Below are positions 31,260 to 40,497 of a stretch of 49,741 bases of DNA, one piece after another. A model generated the notes under the pieces. That model saw nothing but the letters and a program-made list of their open reading frames with translations. It was not told where the DNA came from and did no database searches. The stretch comes from Emiliania huxleyi CCMP1516 (taxonomy: Eukaryota; Haptophyta; Isochrysidales; Noelaerhabdaceae), in contig NW_005200250.1 of NCBI RefSeq assembly GCF_000372725.1, forward strand, positions 474,437 through 524,177. Direction: 5' to 3'. The position numbers and the translations under genes are program-made. Position 1 is the stretch's first letter. The number at the start of each line of letters is the position of its first letter.

Positions 31260-33126
31260 TGCGAGGTGGCATGAAGGTTGCAGCGAGAAGCGGCGAGAGA
31301 CTGCGAAAAGAGATACGAAGAGGCAGACTCCCCAGGGTGGGCGACGGCTAGCGCATCACACTCCTCTCCTTAAAATCCCTGTGTGGTGGCGGCGTGCCGT
31401 TCTCCCATCCCTCCCTTGGGTTGTATGTTTTCTTTCTTTCTTTTCCCTCACACACTGGGCAAAGAATTTCCGCGCCCGACTGTCGTGTGGGTGAATCCCT
31501 TGTCAGGAGCAGGAGAGCCCACCTGTCCCCCTGATCGTCCTTCCAAAATCCTGCTCGTGCAGGTGTGGACCCTGTCCTCCTCCCCTATCCCTCCCTCGTT
31601 TGGATTGTCTGTTTTCGTTCTTTCTTTTGTGTGAACCCCGCCCCCCGCCCCGCCCCCCTCCGTGTCGCGATGCGCTCCCCGCTCCCGTTGTTCCCCGGTG
31701 TCCCTGATCGTCCTTACAATATCCTGCTCGCGCAGGTGGGGACCCACGGACCCTGTCCTTCTCCCACCCCTCGTTTGGTGTTTCCGTTTTATTTATTTAT
31801 GGACATACTTAAGGTCAGGAGCAGGAGAGCCCCACCTGTGCCCCTGATCGTCCTTCCATAATCCTGCTCGTGCAGGTGGGGACCCACGGACCCTGTCCTC
31901 CTCCCGAAAAACCCCGAGAAACCCTTCGGGTCACTCCTCATCGCAAACCCTGTCAGCAGTCCTCCTCCGGGAATGTACGTAAGAGCCACATACATTGAAA
32001 AAGAAAGAAAACGGACAATCCAAGGGAGGGATGTGGACCTGTTGCACGCCAACCGTGAACCACCGCCCAGCCAGTCCGGACAAGGCGCAAAAACAGGCAT
32101 TAGCGCCTCTCGCGTGGGCACTGACGGCACTGGCGCCAGTGTACAGACTGTATAGACTACACACACGTCAAAAATATGAGCAGCAGGAGCCAGTTTGGCC
32201 CCCCACGGCCCTCTGCACCGCGCCTGGCGCCAAGCCGCTGCACGCACTGCGAAGGCGCGGAGGTCGACTATCGCCGCTCGGAGAGGCGAGCAGCGCGGCG
32301 CGAGCCGGCAAAGCGGCGTGGATCCGTCCTTGTCCCCCACGAGGACTTGCCTCAGCCGCTCAGAAGTGGCCTGCAAGCGTGCGACCGGCGCTGGTGAGCG
32401 TGAGGGATGGGCTAAACTCCCTCTCGCTGCAGTGGCAGGCAGGCGGGCGAGAGGCACCTCTCGGAGAGGCGAGCAGCGCGGCGCGAGCCGGCAAAGCGGC
32501 GTGGATCCGTCCTTGTCCCCCACGAGGACTTGCCTCAGCCGCTCAGAAGTGGCCTGCAAGCGTGCGGCCGGCGCTGGTGAGCATGAGGGATGGGCTAAAC
32601 TCCGTTTTGTCCCGTTTTGCCCCTTCTCAGCTGACTTTTCCAGCGCTGTGTGGCGAAGAACCGACCACGCCGCGCATGGGTGTGTTCATACTGGTGGACA
32701 ACACCACCTAACCGCTGCTATTTGTGTCGCCGCGCCCCCAGAGCGGCGGAAGCCTGGCGCGGCGATGGCGCTGCGGCGCTGCGGCGTCGCAGCCGCAGCG
32801 CGTGAGGCGCGGAGCGTCAAGTCGCCTTCAACCGCTCCGGCCCGCTGCCACAGGGCCCAGGGATGGCGCTGAGACGCTCGGGTGTGACATGAAGGCCGTA
32901 GGGCGCGCGCTCAAGCTGCGTCCGCGCAACAGCGTTTTTGACCTGTCCGGGAGTGGTTCACGGCTGGCGTGCAACAGGTCTGTGGGAGGACGGCACCACA
33001 CAGGGATTTTAAGGAGAGGGGTGTGATGCGCTAGCCGTCGCCCACCCTTGGGCGTCCGCACCTTCCTATCTCTCTTCGCAGTCTTTCTCTCGCCGATTCT
33101 CGCTGCAACCTTCATGCCACCTCGTC
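31260..33126. mobile_element. Foldback element with ~130-bp inverted arms
   Basis: The left arm (31260-31388) and right arm (32994-33126) are imperfect reverse complements. Shared strings include GAGGTGGCATGAAGGTTGCA, GGGTGGGCGACGGCTAGCGC and CCTTAAAATCCCTGTGTGGT. The interior has its own repeats: three copies of a CTGATCGTCCTT module (31500-31910), a pair of 144-bp direct repeats (32277-32420 and 32460-32603), and a smaller inverted pair (about 31400 and 32000-32035). No transposase was recognised. This layout fits a foldback-type DNA transposon or nested MITEs. Confidence 0.6.
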
Positions 33127-33485
33127 GCGGTCGGGGCTCCTCGCTCCCTTCTGGAATTGGCCGCCTCCTCGCGTGGGGTCGTAGTATCTCGAGTCTCGTG
33201 TGTCTGCGTAAAAAAGTTACGCGGCAGGGGTAAGGTTTCTCGTTACGCCTACACATACGGCTCTATGTCACATCGCAAACACGTGCGACTGCGAGCCCGC
33301 GCTGCGAACAAGTGTGCGACATTTCGCTACTGTACAGCGAACTGCAAATAACTGCGAACACCGCACAAAACCCGCAGTCCAGTGTCGATCCTCACTGTCG
33401 GGGGTGCGAATTTGCAAGCCATCCTGCAAAAACACACCTTTCAGTGCGCTGCTGCTGACCGCGTTCATGGCTGCACCGCCCCACC
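33127..33485. other. Intergenic, nothing recognised
   Basis: Less GC-rich than the surroundings, with several CTGCGAAC/GTGCGA-type motifs (33270-33360). Short frames show no family resemblance. Confidence 0.3.
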
Positions 33486-34169
33486 CTAGGCCCCACCGGC
33501 GAGCTGCGCCAGCTTGCTTTTGAGCTGCGCGACCACCTCGGGGTCGTTCAGCTCGCCCGCCCGCGCCTCGGCCGCGGCTCTGCGGAGTGGCGCCACGTCG
33601 ATCTCGGGGTGGGAGCGCAGCAGCGAGGCCCAGATTGGCGGCTCCGCGGCGTGCGGCGGCGCCGCCTTGAGCAGGGCGACCACCAATGTGCGGCTTGGCT
33701 CACCGGCACCGCCCGCCCGAGGGGCGTCCTCGAGGGTCCACTCGAGCTCGTCCCTCGCCACCGCGCCGCCGAGCGCCCCTTTTAGCAGCGACTCCCCGCC
33801 AAGCGTCACCTCGAGCCAGGTGTCGCCGTCGCCTCCGCCACTGCTCCCGCCGCCGCCGCCGCCTCGAATGGCCACCCCAACCTCGCGCGCGCGCGTGCCG
33901 GGCGGGAGCGGCAGCCACGCAGTCACCTCGGCGCCCGCCTCGCTCTGCGCCCACCGGTACGACGCGCCCTCGGCGACGCAGCGGTGCGGCTCAAGAGGCC
34001 CGTGTCCTCCGCCCTCCACCGGCCAAAGCTTGGTGCAAAAGACGCAGCTTCTCCAGCCGGAAGCGCCTCGCGTGTTGGCCGCGCGGACCCGAGCGCGGTA
34101 GGCTGTGCCCGCCGCGAGACCACGCACGGACCACTCCGTCTCGGCGACGCCCGCGCACGCCTGCACCCA

Positions 34170-34217
<48 letters not shown>

Positions 34218-34737
34218 CTCGCCGCCCGCGCCCGCTGTGGAGATTTGCAGCTCGTACGCCTCCCGCGTCATGTCGTCGCCAGCGAGGTTGGGAACCCAGC
34301 GGATTGTCGCCAGATCGACGCCGCGTCGCGCCGCGCCGATGGCCGACGGCGGCCGGGGCTGCGCGTCGCACGCCGCGGCACCGAGTAGCGTGCGGCACCC
34401 TCGGACCTGCGCAGCGAGAGAGTGAGGGTTGAGGAGCCTGACGGCAGCGATGACCGGGAGGAGGCGCTAGATGCTACACCTGCAGCCGGCGTGCAGCACG
34501 CAGCGCGGCGAAGACGGGCCCACGCGAGGAGGTGCGCCTGAGCCAACGGGTCTGCCTCCGCACGTCCTCGCCGAGCCCGAGCAAATGGCCGGCGGCCGCG
34601 ACCGCCGCCGTGGCCAGGAGCGAGAGCAGCGGCTTACGCAACGCGAGCAGAAACAGGACGGGAGCGGTCGCGACGGCGAGGCAGAGGAGGACGCGGACCA
34701 GAAGGGTTCGAGCGTTGCGTGAGGCAGCAGCCGACAT
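33486..34737 (-). CDS. Membrane-anchored fibronectin-III plus CS-domain protein
   Basis: 392 residues from two exons, 34737-34480 and 34406-33486, with a 73-nt GT-AG intron. Residues about 12-52 hold two hydrophobic helices (LLVRVLLCLAVATAPVLFLL and LLSLLATAAVAAAGHLLGLG). A fibronectin type III fold follows: PPSAIGAARRG, LATIRWVPNL, MTREAYELQI, TEWSVRGLAAGTAYRARVRA and ANTRGASGW, interrupted by a Gly-Glu-Gly tract. The C-terminal third is a CS (p23/NudC) domain: VTAWLPLPPGTRAREVGVAI, WLEVTLGGESLLKGALGG, ELEWTLED, TLVVALLKA, then PIWASLLRSHPEID. CS domains usually assist Hsp90 or dynein, in the cytosol. The fusion with an FN3 domain and a membrane hairpin looks unusual. It shares a 148-bp divergent promoter with the next gene. 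Confidence 0.75.
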
Positions 34738-34885
34738 TCTGAAACCAAGAAAACGTTAGCTCTTGTTTTCAGATCGATGAATCGGGCCTACGGCGACGTG
34801 CTGCTGAACACCCTCGCTGATACGGGAGAGGTGTTCGGCTCTGCCCTTTTCTCCTTCTTGTAAAATTCTATTTTCGCGCTTAGTA
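34738..34885. promoter_or_regulatory. Divergent promoter region with TTGTAAAATTCT
   Basis: 148 bp between two divergent start codons. TTGTAAAATTCT at 34858-34869 lies 16 bp before the plus-strand ATG and matches the core also found at 20626, 20676, 20758 and 31159-31149. Confidence 0.45.
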
Positions 34886-35695
34886 ATGCAGAACGTACGC
34901 AAGTCTGGCAGCCTCACGATGCCCCTCGACTACGGCCGGTGGGATCGCCTCCCCGAGGATTCCGACGACGACCAGCTTGCCCTCACCGTGGAGTCGGCGC
35001 CGAGGCTCGCCGAGAGCCACCCGCGGGCGGCGGAGCACCTGCTCGAGCGGCAGCGAGCGTACATGACGTTTCTGCGTTGGCTGCGTGAGGTGGCACCCGA
35101 GCTGACCGAATCCGAGACCACACACCTGGCTCGATTCGTCGCAGTGCAGGACCGGGCGACATGCCCCGAGCAGCGAGAGCGGCACGACGCCATCGCCGCC
35201 TTCATGGAGGAGAAGGAGGGCTGGGACCCTCCGCTGGATGCTCTGGCCGAGCTCTGCCGCGAGGCGGAGGAGCGACGCAGGAGGGCCAAGGACCCGTCCG
35301 CCGGGCGCGTGCTAATGCTTGCGATGGATGCGCTGAACACGCTGGCCGCGTGTAAGGAGGAGGGTGGTGCACGCGTATTGTTCGACGCGATTCGTCGGGA
35401 CGCCTCCGGCCAGGTCGCGGAACGGTATGGGGAGTTTGGGTATGCTAGGCCGCTGGCCCAAGCCAGACGGGACGCCGCCGTCGCCGCTGCCTCGGCCGCC
35501 GCCGAGGCTGAATTCACAGACCCGTCCGAGCTGCTCAAGAAGCGGAAGAAGCGCAGCCAACCAGCGGTCCCGTGGTGGCGGCAGCTCATGCGGGAGCCGC
35601 TCAGATTGCAGTCGCTGCTCGTCGCACTCGCAGTCTTGGCAAAGACCGCCTACGAACACTATTGCGAGCACTATGCGACGAAGACCACGGGCTGA
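34886..35695 (+). CDS. Tail-anchored hypothetical protein
   Basis: 269 residues, no recognised domain. It opens with MPLDYGRWDRLPEDSDDDQ (from about residue 12), a DYxxWDxLxxSDDE-like acidic motif that recurs at the start of unrelated protist proteins. The middle is helical and charged (LLERQRAYMTFLRWLREVAP, FMEEKEGWDPPLDALAELCR). Near the C-terminus a basic run (LLKKRKKRS) precedes one hydrophobic helix (LQSLLVALAVLAKTAYEHY), as in tail-anchored proteins of the ER or mitochondrial outer membrane. It is transcribed divergently from the FN3-CS gene, so co-regulation is possible. Confidence 0.6.
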   Translation: MQNVRKSGSLTMPLDYGRWDRLPEDSDDDQLALTVESAPRLAESHPRAAEHLLERQRAYMTFLRWLREVAPELTESETTHLARFVAVQDRATCPEQRERHDAIAAFMEEKEGWDPPLDALAELCREAEERRRRAKDPSAGRVLMLAMDALNTLAACKEEGGARVLFDAIRRDASGQVAERYGEFGYARPLAQARRDAAVAAASAAAEAEFTDPSELLKKRKKRSQPAVPWWRQLMREPLRLQSLLVALAVLAKTAYEHYCEHYATKTTG

Positions 35696-36068
35696 TGTGG
35701 TCGTGGAGCGGCGACACCAGTAAGACAGTTTCATGGAGGTCGATTTGCAGCAGCATATGTTTCGCAACACCCGACACGCTCTTCGAATCGTTCATGCCAC
35801 CGGACGCTGTCTGGAGGAGAAGAAAGACTGGGTGGGTGGGGACCACTCCTTTTTTGACCCACCTTTTGGTGAGCGGGTTGTTTTTTCTTTGAATTTTGTT
35901 TTTGGCCCAATTATCCATCTCGTCGCAAGAGACGCGCTTGAGTCCACACCCACAAAGAACCCTGCACAAAGATCGCAAGTGGGCGGGGACCTGTTCCTTT
36001 CTACCCATCTCACAGTAGAGAGGTGTCGATTTTTCTTTATTTATTTTACGCGCTTGAGTGATGAGTTG
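35696..36068. other. 3' region between convergent genes
   Basis: AT-richer flank with T-rich tracts (35880-35910, 36027-36050). Two GTGGGnGGGGACC boxes (35833 and 35981) are followed by a similar arrangement, hinting at an old duplication. No gene. Confidence 0.35.
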
Positions 36069-36887
36069 TCAGTTTGACTGTGCATACAAGATACAAGAAT
36101 CGCTCAGATAACTTGGCGGTGGGCCCCAAGTGCGCGCTTGGGCACCATCGCAGTGCTTTAAATACTCGTGGTGGTGGATCACAGGCCTGCCAACGACTTT
36201 GCAACTCCCCAAATGAGCCGGCCCCGACTCCTCCAGCAATAGGTAGCGGCTGGCGTTCAGGACATCTGCAAAAGCCCGACGGGCAGACCTCTCGGCATTG
36301 CAGTAGAAGTAGCTCGCAGATTTTCCAGACATCAAACTCTCCCGACTGGCGTTCAGAGTGGCGTTCAGCTTGAGGCAGCGCTCGTACTCTGTGGGGAAGG
36401 CGGCGCCAGCCCTTGGCCGCATAGCGAAAAAGTCGGTGAGGGGGCGTCCGAACGGACGACGACTGAAGTTGCATTCCTGTCTACAGTCAACAAGGATGGC
36501 GTCTGCGTGCCATTCAGCGCTGTCGGCCGCTCGCAATGCCTTCAGCAGCGGAACTTCGTCGCGCACGATCACATCTGGGTTGAGGCGGATCACCCAATCA
36601 TAACCCGTGAACCAGCCCTTCCTTACAGCCTCGGCCACGGCGAGCATCGCGCCCGCCTGCTTGCCCGGGTTGGCGTGCTGCGCCACTCGCACCTTGCGGA
36701 GCCCATTGGCATGTGGGAAGGCTGTTTCTAGCAGCGCCGGCGTCGGGCGACTGTTGCCCGTGATGTAAAGCAGCACGTCTGCCTCTCGCAGCAGCTTCGA
36801 ATTGTTGGTGGCCACGGGCCAGCACTTACTCATGTAGCTCAAGTGCGAGGCGCTCATGTGCGTCGTCACGAACAGTAGCAGCCTCAT
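36069..36887 (-). CDS. Glycosyltransferase-like protein
   Basis: 272 residues starting MRLLLFVTTHMSASHLSYM. It has the layout of a GT-A nucleotide-sugar transferase: an initial strand (LLLFVTTH), ADVLLYITGNSRPTPALLET, then GYDWVIRLNPDVIVRDEVPL, where NPDV occupies the place of the metal-binding DxD and is used in several protist families. DAILVDCRQECNFSRRPFGR, LTDFFAMRPRAG, a Cys-rich middle (C138, C142, C170) and a late VIHHHEYLKHCDG follow. Histidines near the end often complete the active site. The start is not clearly secretory. The family is probable; donor and acceptor are unknown. Confidence 0.65.
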   Translation of the reverse strand: MRLLLFVTTHMSASHLSYMSKCWPVATNNSKLLREADVLLYITGNSRPTPALLETAFPHANGLRKVRVAQHANPGKQAGAMLAVAEAVRKGWFTGYDWVIRLNPDVIVRDEVPLLKALRAADSAEWHADAILVDCRQECNFSRRPFGRPLTDFFAMRPRAGAAFPTEYERCLKLNATLNASRESLMSGKSASYFYCNAERSARRAFADVLNASRYLLLEESGPAHLGSCKVVGRPVIHHHEYLKHCDGAQARTWGPPPSYLSDSCILYAQSN

Positions 36888-37786
36888 GGCCCGCGAGGGT
36901 TACGACGTGCAGTTGCTGCGCTGCGTCCCTGCGAAGTGCGACGTCCCTGCGGTTAATGACTGCAAGTGCTCCAAGTTGGAATGAACTCGCGGGCACAGGA
37001 CGCGGCACAATCGGGGCACGCACGCCAGGCTACAAAGACGGGTGTAGGGAGGTAGTGTGTGTGTGGGAGGCAACCGATGCGTGTGTGTGTGTGTGTGTGT
37101 GTGTGTCACACACCAAGTCCAAGAGCTTATTGCAATTTACACAATTATGTCCTCGGATTGCAATTTGCTTCGCTCTGGCGAGACGTGAGGCGCTTGCGCC
37201 CAGCCCCGGGAGAAGGGGGGGGGGCGCATGCGTAACGCGCTGCTAGAGATGCCTTTTGGGGCGGCCCAGAGATAAACCAAACCTTCCGATGCCATGCGTG
37301 ACCTAGTAGTGTGACCAGCCAGCTATGGGCGAGACGGCACTGTAAACACCGCTTATGCTCGAGCATACCCTTACCGGTACCGATGAATTACTCCTGAGTC
37401 AGCTCGAGAGCGTGCGTGAGTTAGTAATTTGCGCTGGATTTTATTAGCTTCGACGCCTCATGGTATGAAGTAGATGATGTGGTACAGAGGCCTACGGCCT
37501 GGCAGGGCGAGCGACGCACGAAGCCCAGCACCAACCCTCAGGCTCAGCACTAGGGAGCTGGCGTGTCGCGTGTGGCGAGAATCCTGGGACCTGGCGGATT
37601 CGCGCTACAGATTGGTGCACCACAGAAGAAGAATTCCAACCCACGTCTTTTGCGCCAACGGCAACGCCTTGCGGTCTCTTCCGTCTCTTCGGTTTCTTTC
37701 TTTTTCTATAGGTTTTGCTCAAAATACAGCTCAAATTCGATCGAGCCCCACATGCCACAAGCCGCACGCAGAACACTCGCGCTCTC
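36888..37786. other. Intergenic with a (GT)n microsatellite
   Basis: Upstream of the glycosyltransferase-like gene. It holds a GT dinucleotide run at 37079-37106 and a G9 run at 37216. No supportable gene. Confidence 0.5.
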
Positions 37787-38512
37787 TCACCTCCGGCCCG
37801 CCATCCTGTGTGTCCCGCTGCCGCCTCCGACCGCCGGCCACGCCGCTCGCTCCGTGAGCAGCTCGGGCCGCAGGTGTACAAAGACGCCGCCGCGGTTCCC
37901 TCGCGTGATGCGCATGCCGTCAGAGAGGTAGACCACCTCGAGCCAGCCCTCTCCGCGGAGCGGCAGCGGGAGGCCTATCGGCCGCCAGCCCCAGCGCTGA
38001 CCGACGCGGAGCTCGAGCGTCGCGCGCCGGATGACGCTTCCCAGCCGTCCCGGCGTCCCGCAGTCTGCCTCTGGGGCAGTGTACTCGACGTCCGCCACCA
38101 CGCGCAGTCGCTTGGTGAGCGCGACAATGTTGCGGAAGACCTTAACTCCGGACTCGTCGAGCATGAAGTTTGAGTACTGCGGCAGCGGCGCCAGCGCCTT
38201 TTGCGACGCCGCCGCCTCGCGGCTGTTCTTTTGCCAGCAGAGCTGCCAGTCACCCCAGATCTTGCGCTCATCAAACGGCGTGGGCCCAGTCGCCTCCTCG
38301 ATGCGGCAGACGAGCGACTCGACCGTGCTGTCGGCCATCGGAGCGCCAGCCAGCACGGCGCGAAGTTGGAGGTAGCGCCGCAGTGCGAATGCTGGATCGG
38401 TCAAGGTGAAGGTCGCGCTGCACGCCGCGGCCGGCGCACGCGCTTGCGGCGAGATCGTAAGCGGCCGTGCCGCGCGAGTTGCGATGGCGAGGCAGGCGAA
38501 AGCGGGCAGCAT
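37787..38512 (-). CDS. Plastid lipid-associated protein (PAP/fibrillin family)
   Basis: 241 residues. The first 35 or so are Ala/Arg-rich and hydroxylated (MLPAFACLAIATRAARPLTI), fitting a plastid-targeting presequence. The PAP/fibrillin core follows: VESLVCRIEEATGPTPFDER, IWGDWQLCWQKNS, PQYSNFMLDESGVKVFRNIV, LRVVADVEYTAPE, and the diagnostic LEVVYLSDGMRITRGNRGGV then FVHLRP, corresponding to the family's YLDDGLRIxRGNxGxxFV. Fibrillins are lipocalin-like proteins of plastoglobules and thylakoids that bind lipids and quinones and respond to photooxidative stress. It is the strongest sign of a plastid-bearing host here. Confidence 0.85.
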   Translation of the reverse strand: MLPAFACLAIATRAARPLTISPQARAPAAACSATFTLTDPAFALRRYLQLRAVLAGAPMADSTVESLVCRIEEATGPTPFDERKIWGDWQLCWQKNSREAAASQKALAPLPQYSNFMLDESGVKVFRNIVALTKRLRVVADVEYTAPEADCGTPGRLGSVIRRATLELRVGQRWGWRPIGLPLPLRGEGWLEVVYLSDGMRITRGNRGGVFVHLRPELLTERAAWPAVGGGSGTHRMAGRR

Positions 38513-38787
38513 CTCGACTGCGGCAGAGGTACGCGGAGAGGTGTGCTCCGAAGGAATTAAAAGAACTCAGCCCGCAGACGACGTAAGAGTGAGCGCCCAC
38601 AGATGCAAAAGACGGGCGCGCAACGGCACTAACAACAATTGTGGTGGCGGCGTGCCGAGGTTCCGAATCCTAGAAATCGCACAGAGATGTAGGATTGCGA
38701 GGACTGCTGCTCACAATCCTTCGACTTCTAGGATTGGAGCGAGGCGCTCTCAATCGTAGAGAAAAGAAACGTAATCTTTAGGGTGAC

Positions 38788-38930
38788 GTAACTGCGGGAT
38801 GTGGCAACAAAGTTGGGACAACCAAGCATGTTAGAAGCCTGAGCGGGGCTAAGCACACACACGGGCAGACTGCGAGAGTATCAGCATGCCTGACTGTGAT
38901 GGCCATGCTTGGCACACGACGCAACCCCCA
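38788..38930. repeat. 143-bp direct repeat, copy 1
   Basis: Begins GTAACTGCGGGATGTGGCAA. Repeated nearly exactly at 39252-39394, 464 bp away. Confidence 0.93.
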
Positions 38931-38986
38931 CTACCTCTAGACAGGCTTGTGAGAGTTTATAGAGCGCGATGGGGATGGAGGGTGGG

Positions 38987-39236
38987 AGAACCTCCGCGCC
39001 GCACTGGCGCCTGCGCGCCGGGCGGGGCGCGCGCCTGCGCCCCCGCCCTGACGCGGCCCCGCCGAAGAACGGCGAGAACAATGGACGGGGACGTCCAATA
39101 TGCGGATTACCATTGGACCACCGCCGTAGTAAATCCGATTGCGATTGGACGCCCGTTGAGGATGAGGGAGATCACACTCCCTCGACTGATCTGAACTCTG
39201 CTTCCCCATTCCCACAGTCACCGGTGCTCAACACTT
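38987..39236. repeat. 250-bp direct repeat, copy 1 (uninterrupted target)
   Basis: Begins AGAACCTCCGCGCCGCACTG, includes CAATGGACGGGGACGTCCAA, and ends GCTCAACACTT. It is followed directly by GGGTGTCAAGCTGCA. Copy 2 at 39889-40138 is nearly identical but ends at an insertion. Confidence 0.93.
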
Positions 39237-39251
39237 GGGTGTCAAGCTGCA

Positions 39252-39394
39252 GTAACTGCGGGATGTGGCAACAAAGTTGGGACAACCAAGCATGTTAGAA
39301 GCCTGAGCGGGGCTAAGCACACACACGGGCAGACTGCGAGAGTATCAGCATGCCTGACTGTGATGGCCATGCTTGGCACACGACGCAACCCCAA
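39252..39394. repeat. 143-bp direct repeat, copy 2
   Basis: Second copy of 38788-38930, starting directly after the 250-bp copy 1 and its 15-bp flank. Confidence 0.93.
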
Positions 39395-39888
39395 ACTGCG
39401 GCTTGACACCCCAAGTGAAAGCGGCCGGACATAGGTGAACCCACCGAAGGCCGCGGGGCACAGCGCAGGGAAGCAGAAACTGTCGCATCCGCGACGGTCG
39501 TAGAGGGCATTGAGCACTGTGCTCATCCGGCCCCCAGAGGCACGTGCCGTATGTTGCTCACGGCATCTCCTCTCCGGTACAGCCAGCCTCCTAGCCCTTA
39601 ATGCGAGGCGCAATGCAGCCAAGCACATCACAACTTGCTGTGCCATAGCTCCGTTGCTGGGTTCCTTTCGTAAGGGATTGACTAGCACCGTGTTCGCAAG
39701 TTACTTTCGTAGAGCTCGCTATGCACGGCCGGGGCACTGCGAGCTGTACCAACAAACGGCAGTCGCCAGCCAGACTGTCGCCAGAGAGAGCCGCACAGAG
39801 GCCGCGCTGGCCTTTGTGCGACCGGCAAAGGGCACCGACTGCGGGCCAAGAGGCACCGCCTCGGCCCCACGAAGGTCAGCCCAAGCTC

Positions 39889-40138
39889 AGAACCTCCGCG
39901 CCGCACTGGCGCCTGCGCGCCGGGCGGGGCGCGCGCCTGCGCCCCCGCCCTGACGCGGCCCCGCCGAAGAACGGCGAGAACAATGGACGGGGACGTCCAA
40001 TATGCGGATTACCATTGGACCACCGCCGTAGTAAATCCGATTGCGATTGGACGCCCGTTGAGGATGAGGGAGATCACACTCCCTCGACTGATCTGAACTC
40101 TGCTTCCCCATTCCCACAGTCACCGGTGCTCAACACTT
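39889..40138. repeat. 250-bp direct repeat, copy 2 (interrupted)
   Basis: Copy of 38987-39236. Immediately after ...CAACACTT the sequence changes to CCAGGCGAGCC, the left edge of the inserted segment. The expected continuation reappears at 44451. Confidence 0.93.
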
Positions 40139-40228
40139 CCAGGCGAGCCAAAAAAAAAGACAAAAAGACTCATCTAAGCATGTCGGAGAACCGTCCAAAG
40201 GCGGGTGCAGTCGACCAAGGGACATGAT

Positions 40229-40452
40229 CTGTCGACAGCACGAATTTGTGATGGGACACCATCGGGACCCAACAGTGCGATACTTGGCTATCGCACTGTT
40301 GACGTACCGGCGGCTAAGGCCGAGTAGCCGGTGTTCACAGAGCTCTGTGAACACCGGCGAGAGAATTTTTCTCTCGACGTTTCTTCTGCGAAGAAACGTT
40401 CAAACACTCGGTGTCGAAACACCTCTCCGACGCGCTCGACTATAGTCTGCGC
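40229..40452. repeat. Chain of abutting perfect inverted repeats
   Basis: Consecutive palindromes with different sequences and almost no spacers: CTGTCGACAG (40229); CACGAATTTGTG (40239, one G-T pair); GATGG-4-CCATC (40250); CAACAGTGCGATA-6-TATCGCACTGTTG (40270); CGGCTA-8-TAGCCG (40311); a 30-bp perfect palindrome with half CCGGTGTTCACAGAG (40328-40357); CGAGAGAA-3-TTCTCTCG (40358); ACGTTTCTTC-3-GAAGAAACGT (40377); GGTGT-4-ACACC (40410); GACTATAGTC inside GCGC...GCGC (40432-40452). Together they would make RNA or single-stranded DNA fold into a string of hairpins. Confidence 0.92.
40419..40446. repeat. 28-bp repeat, internal copy
   Basis: ACACCTCTCCGACGCGCTCG followed by ACTATAGT. It is identical to the right end of the element at 44423-44450. 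It overlaps the end of the hairpin chain and precedes the gag-like ORF. Confidence 0.9.
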
Positions 40453-40497
40453 TACCCGACGTCTGGATCGCCCGAGCTTGCCTCGAGTGCTAACAGG

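Noticed and set aside
40229..40452. CRISPR or integron-like array
   Set aside because: The units are all different palindromes without constant repeats or spacers, and the window is eukaryotic.
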